NCBI RefSeq assembly: GCF_042646065.1
Contig: NZ_JBHRTA010000036.1
Span: 1 to 64,000 of the forward strand
DNA length: 64,000 nt
Direction of reading: 5' to 3'
DNA from: Parapedobacter deserti
GTDB lineage: Bacteria > Bacteroidota > Bacteroidia > Sphingobacteriales > Sphingobacteriaceae
The stretch's first letter is position 1, and each line of letters begins with the position of its first letter. A program made the translations under genes and the position numbers. The notes below the pieces were generated by a model, which was not told the DNA's origin, ran no database searches, and saw nothing but the letters and a program-made list of their open reading frames with translations. This document shows, in pieces, positions 51,033 through 58,069 of the stretch.

Positions 51033-53429
51033 TCAGCTGGTCGTATACCGCCGTTTTCGAAGGTATTGCTGCACAAGGCCGAACAGCAGCAGCAGGATCG
51101 GGGGCAATGCCACGTTGATGAGCTGCCAGTAGGTACGATCCTGCCTGATTTTGACCTGATCCAATAACCTGAGCTTGACTTCTTTTTCACGCAAGGCGAT
51201 GATGCCCGCATCATCGGTGAGGTAATCCACGGCGTTCAGCAGGAATGCCTTGTTGCCATATTGGTGCTGGGTATAGCGGTCCCACCCCAAGGGATAGGGC
51301 GACCCGTCGGTAGGATTGACCTGACCCTTGAGCACGTCTCCGTCGGCAATCACGAGCATTTTTGTGGGCATGCTACGCTTCGGCATGGCGACAGCCGGGT
51401 CGATGCCTTCCGGCACCGGCCGGTGGGCAAACACCGATGGTAGCAAGCCTTCCAGCAACGCGGCGACGGCATAGGGCTTGTTTCTGAATTGCGCCGGATC
51501 GGGCGTTTCTGCTGCCAGTTCCAGGGAAATGGTGGCAGGGGTGCTGAGGACCCGCGAAAAAGGGGAGGACTGGAGAACGATTGTCTTGCGGACTCCCGGC
51601 ACGGCGATGGTGTCCAGCGTGCCTGCAAATTCACTGCGGATGCCGTCGAGGTTTTTCAGCGCAGGGTGAGCAGTGGTCGGCACGAAGATGGGATAAAATA
51701 GCCATGGAGCCAGTTCGACTTGCTGTTGCTGGCCGCTGCCCATGGTCAGGGGGATCTGTGCACAGTTCATGTCAGCGATGAGATCGTAGTTGAGCCGTAC
51801 GCCGTAGGTAAACAGCAGATCGTCGAGGTTGAGCTGCCTCGCTACCACCGTCTGGTCGCCGGTCGCTCGCATGCGGTCCAGCTCGGCATCCTGTTGGTCA
51901 ATGGCCCACAGCATGCGACCGCCTTTCATTACGAAATGGTTGATCTTAAACTTCTCGGTTTCGCTGAATGGGCGGGTGGGTTTCGCGACAATGAGCACGG
52001 CAAGCTGACTGAGCCCTTCGAGGGAAATACTGTCCAAATTGACAAATCCTACCTGGTACCCGCTCATCAGGCTCTGGATGGCGTCATAAAGCTGCACGTT
52101 ATCCAGTTCGCCGTGCCCTTCGGTAAAACCGATCAGCGGCCGGCCTCCCGATGAAGCCTTGCGGAGGGCCGATACAAAGGCGTATTCCAGGTTCTGCACG
52201 GAGTTGTTCAGCACGTCTTCATGGGAGGCCCCGGTCCGGTTTTGCAGCAGGTATACCGGTAGCTCTTCGTCGCCGTAGGCAAGGAGTGCCGCCGGAAAGA
52301 TCAGCTGCTGGGTAAGTCCCGTTTCCGTGCGCACATTGAGGTTGGTGGGGGTAATGCCGCGGTCTGCGAGTGCCGCAGTGTGTTCGCGTTGCTGCCCCGC
52401 ATCGCCGTCCATCGGGTCGACGAAGCTGAATGTCAGCTTCCCGTTGGAATAGGCTTTCAGGTCGTTCAGCAGGTCGGCGGTGGCTTTCCGGAGCCGCGCA
52501 AACCCTGCTGGGAGCTTGCCATCGAGCAATACGGTGATATGCACTTCATCCTGGAGACCGCTTGCGGTGTGCTTGGCGAGCGGTGACAGCGTAAACCGCT
52601 TTTCGGCGGTAAAGTCTACACGGCCAAAGTATAGTGACGCCAGTACATTGGCCAACACGATGCTCGTAACGATGGCCGCACCGCGCAGCAGCGCGGGTGC
52701 GCGGCGGCGCGTGCCGGCCAGCACCGTGTGGGCAGCCCACAGGAAGAAGACAACAACGCTGACGAAGTACACAAAGTCGCGGCTGTCCAGTACGCCGCGG
52801 CTGATGGCTTCGTAGTGCGACCGCATGCCAAACGACGACACCACGTGGGCGTAGCCAGAAAATGCCTGTAACGCACTTACGGCATCAAAGGCATAGAACA
52901 ACATGAAGCACAGTGCGAGCGCGGTGAGAAAGGCCACGATGAAATTGGCGGTGATGGCCGAGGCGAGCAGGCCCACTGCGGTGAATGCAGCACCCAATAG
53001 TACCAGTCCAACATAAGAGCCGATCACCGCACCGGAATCGATATTGCCGACAGGTTGAGCCAAACGCCAAACCGTATAGTAATAGATCAGCGTGGGCAGG
53101 AGTGCCAAAGCCACAATGGTGAGGCTGCCGAAATACTTGCCGAGCAGGATATCACGCATACGGAGTGGCCGCGTGAGCAGCAGTTCCCAGGTGCCGTCGG
53201 CCTTTTCCCCTGCGATGCTGCGCATGGTGATGGCCGGAATGAGAAAAAGAAAGAGGTAAGGGCTGAGCTGGAAGAAGCTTTCGAGCGAAGCGTAGCCGTA
53301 GGCTGGAATGCTGGTGTCGGGAAATACCCATAGCAAAAGCCCTGTGGCCAGCAGAAACAGGCCGATGGCCAGGTAGCCGGTCAGCGAATTGAAATAGGTC
53401 GCTATTTCCTTTTTATAGATGCTCAGCAA
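51033..53429 (-). CDS. gldFG: fused GldF-GldG gliding-associated ABC transporter component
   Basis: 798 residues. The N-terminal 240 residues are an ABC-2-type permease (six membrane helices, motif AGEKADGTWELLLTRPLRMRDILLGKYFGS), the GldF part. From about 255 (DFTAEKRFTLSPLAKHTASGL) comes the GldG part, with a large periplasmic region (YLLQNRTGASHEDVLNNSVQNLEYAFVSALRKAS ... RMLWAIDQQDAELDRMRATG) and a C-terminal membrane helix (INVALPPILLLLFGLVQQYLRKRR). In Flavobacterium johnsoniae GldA/F/G are separate genes linked to gliding; fused versions are frequent in Sphingobacteria. Whether this species glides is not shown by this gene. Confidence 0.88.
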   Translation of the reverse strand: MLSIYKKEIATYFNSLTGYLAIGLFLLATGLLLWVFPDTSIPAYGYASLESFFQLSPYLFLFLIPAITMRSIAGEKADGTWELLLTRPLRMRDILLGKYFGSLTIVALALLPTLIYYYTVWRLAQPVGNIDSGAVIGSYVGLVLLGAAFTAVGLLASAITANFIVAFLTALALCFMLFYAFDAVSALQAFSGYAHVVSSFGMRSHYEAISRGVLDSRDFVYFVSVVVFFLWAAHTVLAGTRRRAPALLRGAAIVTSIVLANVLASLYFGRVDFTAEKRFTLSPLAKHTASGLQDEVHITVLLDGKLPAGFARLRKATADLLNDLKAYSNGKLTFSFVDPMDGDAGQQREHTAALADRGITPTNLNVRTETGLTQQLIFPAALLAYGDEELPVYLLQNRTGASHEDVLNNSVQNLEYAFVSALRKASSGGRPLIGFTEGHGELDNVQLYDAIQSLMSGYQVGFVNLDSISLEGLSQLAVLIVAKPTRPFSETEKFKINHFVMKGGRMLWAIDQQDAELDRMRATGDQTVVARQLNLDDLLFTYGVRLNYDLIADMNCAQIPLTMGSGQQQQVELAPWLFYPIFVPTTAHPALKNLDGIRSEFAGTLDTIAVPGVRKTIVLQSSPFSRVLSTPATISLELAAETPDPAQFRNKPYAVAALLEGLLPSVFAHRPVPEGIDPAVAMPKRSMPTKMLVIADGDVLKGQVNPTDGSPYPLGWDRYTQHQYGNKAFLLNAVDYLTDDAGIIALREKEVKLRLLDQVKIRQDRTYWQLINVALPPILLLLFGLVQQYLRKRRYTTS

Positions 53430-53455
53430 TGGTATAGTAATTTTTTTCTAAGCCC

Positions 53456-53486
53456 CGAAAATAGGGAAACGCAGGCGGTAAAGCAA
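53456..53486 (-). promoter_or_regulatory. possible promoter of gldFG
   Basis: On the minus strand TTG (53486-53484), 20-bp spacer, TATTTTCG (53463-53456), one mismatch from the consensus, about 30 bases upstream of the ATG at 53429. Confidence 0.35.
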
Positions 53487-53578
53487 GAAAAGCCGCCTCG
53501 TTCATGAATAATAAACAGTGAAGATCGTACTGCGTTTTGTATATTCGCATATAATATGCACACGTTAATGATATTGAT

Positions 53579-54376
53579 ATGAACGTAATTGACAGAAACA
53601 ATATAGTTATAAAGGGTAGCGGCACCACGCCGATGGTATTGGCTCATGGTTTCGGATGCGATCAGCATATGTGGAGATTTATTGTTCCTGCTTTTGAGTC
53701 ATCGCACAAAATCGTTCTCTTCGACCATGTCGGAGCAGGTAAATCTGATTTATCGGCCTATTCGTTTGAAAAATATGATGACTTGGCGGGATATGCTCAA
53801 GATATTGTCGAAATCGCAGAGGCGCTGGAATTGACAGATATCGTTTTCGTCGGGCATTCCGTCAGCAGTGTCATTGGAATGATTGCGGCCAACTTGGCTC
53901 CTGAGCTTTTTAGCCGTCTTATACTTGTAGCCCCTTCGCCTTCGTACATCAATGATGGTGATTATATAGGCGGATTTACGAGTTCACAAATCGACGAATT
54001 ATTGGACGCTCTTGATAATAATCATCTTGGCTGGTCGTTGACAATGGCCCCGATCATCATGGGAAATCCCGACAGGAAAGAACTGAGTGAGGAATTGGCC
54101 AATAGTTTCTGCAGAACTGATCCTACTATCGCAAAACACTTTGCCCGGACCACCTTTTTGACCGACGGGCGGGACATCTTGAAAACGGTAAAGGTTCCAA
54201 GCCTGATCTTGCAGTGTGCTAACGACGTCATTGCTCCCATTGAAGTTGGTCAGTACATGAAGGCTATGATACCGAATAGTGAGCTGGTGATTCTGGATGC
54301 AACCGGGCATTGTCCTAATCTTAGTGCTCCTGATGAAACAATTGAGGCGATCAAGAGCTTTTTAAACAATGGATGA
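53579..54376 (+). CDS. RsbQ-like alpha/beta hydrolase
   Basis: 265 residues. The nucleophile elbow is VGHSVSS (Ser94), the acid lies in QCANDVIAPI and the base in ATGHCPNLS (His about 246); the spacing matches Bacillus subtilis RsbQ (Ser96, Asp219, His247). The start NIVIKGSGTTPMVLAHGFGCDQHMW is typical of the RsbQ/KAI2/D14 group, whose plant members sense small butenolide signals. It overlaps by 8 bases a PAS histidine kinase, the same pairing logic as RsbQ with PAS-containing RsbP, suggesting that it makes or delivers a ligand to the PAS domain. Confidence 0.88.
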   Translation: MNVIDRNNIVIKGSGTTPMVLAHGFGCDQHMWRFIVPAFESSHKIVLFDHVGAGKSDLSAYSFEKYDDLAGYAQDIVEIAEALELTDIVFVGHSVSSVIGMIAANLAPELFSRLILVAPSPSYINDGDYIGGFTSSQIDELLDALDNNHLGWSLTMAPIIMGNPDRKELSEELANSFCRTDPTIAKHFARTTFLTDGRDILKTVKVPSLILQCANDVIAPIEVGQYMKAMIPNSELVILDATGHCPNLSAPDETIEAIKSFLNNG

Positions 54377-55520
54377 TGCTTCAAACCCTCTTGGCACAGA
54401 TGCGATGGAAGATTTCGAAGATTTCTTCCAAACGGCTATCTGCGGCTTAATCATTACCGATGCGAAGGGCAAGATACTCAGGGTCAATAAACGGATAGCC
54501 ACTTGGCGGGATGAACCGCCGGAAATGATTGAGGGACGTAGCGTATCTGACCTGCTAACAATAGCCGGCAAAATTTACTTTGAAACCCATCTGTGGCCGC
54601 TGCTCCGCATGCAGGGATTCTTTGATGAAGTTGCCGTCGAGCTTGCCGACACCACAACAGGGAAGCTGCCTGTGTTTCTTAATGGGTACGAGCGCAGAAA
54701 TGAGGATGGCGTGCCGCTATTTATGCGTTTTATGTTGTTCCGTGCCGCTGATCGTCGCCTGTATGAGGAAAACTTAAAGACGTTCAAAGCGATCGCAGAG
54801 GAGAAACTGGCGGTTGAAAAGAAGCACGCAGTGCTCCGGGAGCAGTTTATCGCTGTGCTTGGGCACGATTTGCGGAACCCGCTGGGTGCTATTGACGGTG
54901 TGGCACAACTGATGGGAAATGCCGCAAAGAGCGATGCAGAAAAACAATTTGCCCGCATATTGAACAATGGCGTAAAAAGAATGAAGGAGATGATTGAAAA
55001 CGTCATGGATTTCGCCCGCGGTCGCCTGGGAGGGGGGTTCGATGTGACGTTTCAGAACGTGAATCTGAGAGACCTGCTGACTGAGGTGGTAGACGAGATT
55101 AAGTCGGCATGGCCTGGCCGGGAGATCAACTTGAGTTGCAATTCGGACATCAATGTCGTTTGTGACCCGGCTCGTATCGCCCAGCTTGTGTCGAATTTGT
55201 TGGCCAATGCAATCACCCACGGTGCTCCGACATCACCGATCGATGTGATAGGCAAGGCAGATGCTGCCTGCTGGAGTATCGCGGTAGCAAATAAAGGGAA
55301 GGTTATTCCTGACAAGGATTTGCCAAATCTATTTCTTCCTTTCAATCGTGAAAAATCGAGGCCGAGCCAGCAGGGCCTCGGTCTGGGGTTGTATATTGCT
55401 TCGGAAATCGCGAAGGCCCACCAGGGAAGGTTGGAGGTGGCTTCTGACGACAGCCAAACTTGCTTTACGCTGACAGTTGCTCATCCAGCCAGCATCGAAA
55501 TGCCACGCTCAACTTCGTAA
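54369..55520 (+). CDS. PAS-domain sensor histidine kinase, partner of the RsbQ-like hydrolase
   Basis: 383 residues. PAS domain at about 15-125 (FFQTAICGLIITDAKGKILRVNKRIATW), coiled-coil linker (130-155), HisKA with H-box VLGHDLRNPLGAIDG, HATPase with N-box QLVSNLLANAITHG and G-box GLGLGLYIASEIAKAHQG. No membrane helix, so it is cytoplasmic like RsbP. It is translationally coupled to the hydrolase gene. No response regulator lies next to it, so its output partner is elsewhere. A frame following the kinase stop (about 55490-55605) looks like a foreign gene remnant. Confidence 0.88.
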   Translation: MDDASNPLGTDAMEDFEDFFQTAICGLIITDAKGKILRVNKRIATWRDEPPEMIEGRSVSDLLTIAGKIYFETHLWPLLRMQGFFDEVAVELADTTTGKLPVFLNGYERRNEDGVPLFMRFMLFRAADRRLYEENLKTFKAIAEEKLAVEKKHAVLREQFIAVLGHDLRNPLGAIDGVAQLMGNAAKSDAEKQFARILNNGVKRMKEMIENVMDFARGRLGGGFDVTFQNVNLRDLLTEVVDEIKSAWPGREINLSCNSDINVVCDPARIAQLVSNLLANAITHGAPTSPIDVIGKADAACWSIAVANKGKVIPDKDLPNLFLPFNREKSRPSQQGLGLGLYIASEIAKAHQGRLEVASDDSQTCFTLTVAHPASIEMPRSTS

Positions 55521-55631
55521 CCGATGGCCACAAACGACAAAAACAAGAGGTTGTGTTTGATGTTTCCGAATACCGGTTCCACGTCATGGCAGCGCTGGAA
55601 TACTAACAATTGAGACCTATAGGGATATCAG

Positions 55632-55862
55632 ATGGATGGAGGTACTTTTGGATATAATACTCAACTGGCATCTGGAAAATTGGCAGGTGCATTACCAGGA
55701 GCTTGGTTAGGGGCCAAGGCGGGGTCTGTTGGGGGCGGTGTCGTTGGTTCTGCTTTTTTCGGTGCGGGAGCTGTTCGCGGAGCATTAATTGGAGGGGTTA
55801 GTGGTGTCATACGAGGTTTTATTGGAGGGTACTATGGCGCCGAATGGGCCTGCCGCATATAA
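55632..55862 (+). CDS. small glycine-rich protein, bacteriocin-like
   Basis: 76 residues beginning MDGGTFGYNTQLASGKLAG. The body is a run of glycine-zipper helices (GAKAGSVGGGVVGSAFFGAG, then GALIGGVSGVIRGFIGGYYG) and the end is EWACRI. This resembles class II bacteriocins or the glycine-rich membrane segments of Rhs/polymorphic toxin tips. Its stop codon is shared with the ATG of the next gene (TAATG), which encodes a two-TM protein fit to be an immunity partner. No leader with a double-glycine cleavage site before the core is evident. The role is inferred. Confidence 0.55.
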   Translation: MDGGTFGYNTQLASGKLAGALPGAWLGAKAGSVGGGVVGSAFFGAGAVRGALIGGVSGVIRGFIGGYYGAEWACRI

Positions 55863-56044
55863 TGGGCTGTGGGGTTGGCTCTGGTCTCATCTGTTACGTG
55901 TTTGTTTTTAGGCAGGATAAATACATAAAATACTTTGACAAATACGAGAAGTGGTCGAAGAAGAAAAAGCGGAAATATGGCTGGTTGACGGTAGGATCGA
56001 TACTTTTTGTCTTGCTCTCCTTTTATCTTTGTCTGGTACTTTGA
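55862..56044 (+). CDS. 60-aa two-TM protein, possible immunity partner
   Basis: Starts MGCGVGSGLICYVFVFRQDK (ATG 55862, overlapping the upstream stop). Membrane helix 1 is GVGSGLICYVFVF, a charged linker (DKYIKYFDKYEKWSKKKKRKYG) follows, then helix 2 (WLTVGSILFVLLSFYLCLVL). A longer start at 55844 would overlap the upstream gene by 19 bases. Size and layout fit bacteriocin immunity proteins. Confidence 0.6.
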   Translation: MGCGVGSGLICYVFVFRQDKYIKYFDKYEKWSKKKKRKYGWLTVGSILFVLLSFYLCLVL

Positions 56045-56053
56045 TATCGGAGG

Positions 56054-56250
56054 TTAAGTAATGGCGGTCTGCGTGGAGGCCCCCACGAGATAATCGAGGG
56101 ATATCTCGAGCGCATCGGCGAACTTCTTCGCCTCGATGGAAGGCACGGCCTCGCCACGCTCGTACTTGCCTATCATGACCTTGATATACCGCTCTTTTCG
56201 GCCAGGTCCTTCTGCGCCCAGGTTTGTTGCAGTTTGCCGAGTTATACGCT
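56054..56250 (-). pseudogene. broken XRE-family HTH regulator
   Basis: On the minus strand, LGKLQQTWAQKDLAEKSGIS and then, in the next frame, KVMIGKYERGEAVPSIEAKK, up to the end GASTQTAIT, reconstruct a typical XRE helix-turn-helix domain. One base is missing at about 56180, and the N-terminal side is cut by a stop right before LGKLQQ. Related regulators (e.g. 56737) remain intact nearby. Confidence 0.75.
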
Positions 56251-56379
56251 ACACATAGGGAGAACCAGAACCAAATACCCGGCCGTGTTTGGCTTAGTGC
56301 CAAAAGCGATAGGCACAGCCTATCACATTTATAGCCTAGGCCTATCACATTTATAGCCTGGACATAACAGCCGCCTGCC

Positions 56380-56657
56380 ATGCCTTGTGTAACTTTGGAA
56401 GGTTACGGAAGCGGAGCTCGGTGGGAGAGCATGATTGTTTTCCTGTCTCAAATGCGCAAAATGTTTTACCTAGAACGGGATAAACTGGATTTAGCCAAGA
56501 TGAACCTGCTGCTGCTGGAGAAAGTGGAAGTGCTGACGTTGCATTTGATTGAGAAAGAACAGAGAAGGAGTTGTTAAAAGCTGTCCATACACTAACACAA
56601 ACTACCGACATATTAAAGGCCGATATAGCAATCTTAAAAACCGAAAATAATTTATGA
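56380..56657 (+). pseudogene. frameshifted C-terminal coiled-coil of a cell-surface/tail-fibre-type protein
   Basis: The frame from 56380 contains KMNLLLLEKVEVLTLHLIEKEQ, the C-terminal coiled coil typical of Bacteroidota chaperone/tail-fibre proteins. It ends at a stop near 56577, but a frame just before that continues EKELLKAVHTLTQTTDILK and stops at 56655. One frameshift in a run of GA repeats explains both. It is a remnant from the same neighbourhood as the S74 protein at 57329. Confidence 0.55.
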
Positions 56658-56736
56658 GCATTATTCCAGTTTTATCCCAAGAAAATCCCGGCGTTATTCA
56701 CACATCGCCATCGTGGGATAACATTTCAATAAAACC

Positions 56737-57150
56737 ATGGTAAAACAGCTTAAAAACATAATTTGTACGAACCTAGTTCGTATTCGCAAGAAGAGGAGAT
56801 TTTCGCAGCGGGAGGTCGCTGCCATCCTGTCGATCAAGCAGTCTTCCTATAGTAATATAGAGGCGGGATATACGCCCATCAGTGGGGTATGTCTGGGGTT
56901 GTTAGCTGATTTTTACGGTATACCTGTGCAATGGTTCTTTCACCTAGATGAAGCGGCTATGACGGATTCGATCCAAACAAGCACACAGCAAGAGCAGTTA
57001 AAAGAACAACTGCATGTTTACAAGGCGTTATCCGGTGTTTACGAAAAGCGTATCGGGGAGCTGGAAGCGAAGGTGAAGCAAAAAAACGCGAAAATCGAGT
57101 CTTTATTGGCCGGCAACGGGCATGATATGGAAGAGTTCAACGATCTATAG
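56737..57150 (+). CDS. XRE-family HTH regulator
   Basis: 137 residues. HTH of the Cro/CI type at 10-70 (NLVRIRKKRRFSQREVAAIL, then QSSYSNIEAGYTPISGVCLGLLADFYGIPVQWFF), with a C-terminal coiled coil (about 88-130, EQLKEQLHVYKALSGVYEKRIGELEAKVKQKN). It resembles regulators of mobile elements and toxin loci. It lies between the decayed regulator and the S74 protein. Confidence 0.85.
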   Translation: MVKQLKNIICTNLVRIRKKRRFSQREVAAILSIKQSSYSNIEAGYTPISGVCLGLLADFYGIPVQWFFHLDEAAMTDSIQTSTQQEQLKEQLHVYKALSGVYEKRIGELEAKVKQKNAKIESLLAGNGHDMEEFNDL

Positions 57151-57162
57151 GCATTGCCTACC

Positions 57163-57228
57163 AAAATAATAGGCAAAAGGGTGCAAAATAATAGGCAAAA
57201 GGGTGCAAAATGATAGGCAAAAGGGTGC
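57163..57228. repeat. 22-bp tandem repeat, three copies
   Basis: AAAATAATAGGCAAAAGGGTGC at 57163-57184 and 57185-57206, with one change (AATGAT) at 57207-57228. It lies just downstream of the XRE gene and upstream of the S74 protein: candidate operator for the regulator. Confidence 0.8.
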
Positions 57229-57328
57229 ACGGGGTGCCGCATTATGGCGTAATATTGCAGTATGTAAGTCACCTATTATGAATGAAAATTTTAAAATCTT
57301 TTTTCCAACGTATAATCCCCATCAAACC

Positions 57329-57931
57329 ATGAAAATTTTAGCGGTGTTTGTATCCGTTGTGCTATTGGCCGGTTTAGGCGCGCAAGCGCAAGTGAAGGTC
57401 ATTGCCAATGGAAATCTTGGTGTCGGCGTAGCCACTCCCACCAACAAGTTACAGGTAAGCGGACTCGCTGCTGATTTCCTAAACGCCTCACACCTGCGCT
57501 TGGGCGTGTATGCTGCGGATCCGCGAATCCAATCCACGACCAGCAAAGTGGTGTTCTATAACATGGCCAGCACCAATTACATCGCCGTGCATGTGTCAAA
57601 CGTAATCACTTCTTCCGATGAGCGCTTGAAAACCAATATAAAAGCGATCAACAGCAACGCCCTTGATATCGTCAAGCGCTTGAAGCCGGTTACCTACAAT
57701 TGGATTTCTGGCGAGGATAAGCAAGTGCATGCCGGGTTTTTGGCTCAGGAGGTCGAAGAGGTATTGCCAAACTTGGTGAGCAAAGACGATTCCCTTGGGG
57801 TCAGGGGTGTCGCCTACCAAGAGCTGATACCCTATTTGGTGGAAGCCATCAAGGAACAGCAGGTAATCATCGAGGAGTTGAAAAGTCAACTGAACAGATT
57901 GAATCCTGTAGCGGTAAAAGAAGAGGATTGA
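57329..57931 (+). CDS. S74-type intramolecular chaperone/tail-fibre domain protein
   Basis: 200 residues from ATG 57329 (MKILAVFVSVVLLAGLGAQAQ is the signal peptide). The N-terminal beta region (IANGNLGVGVATPTNKLQVSG) is typical of Bacteroidota surface fibres. The C-terminal Peptidase_S74 domain shows SDERLKTNIKAINSNALDIV, then LAQEVEEVLPNLVS, with the catalytic Ser/Lys of the self-cleaving chaperone. It precedes two Rhs-type secreted genes and may assemble or anchor surface fibres. Confidence 0.85.
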   Translation: MKILAVFVSVVLLAGLGAQAQVKVIANGNLGVGVATPTNKLQVSGLAADFLNASHLRLGVYAADPRIQSTTSKVVFYNMASTNYIAVHVSNVITSSDERLKTNIKAINSNALDIVKRLKPVTYNWISGEDKQVHAGFLAQEVEEVLPNLVSKDDSLGVRGVAYQELIPYLVEAIKEQQVIIEELKSQLNRLNPVAVKEED

Positions 57932-58069
57932 TTCATTACCTATTTCGTAGTTGCCTAAGTATAGTCTAAGATTGTGAGTTGCTAATTCTATGTTTCTACT
58001 TTCCAGATCTAATCGCTTCTTTCAAACGGGTTTACAAATGGACTTAAGGAATTAACATTTTATAGAAAA

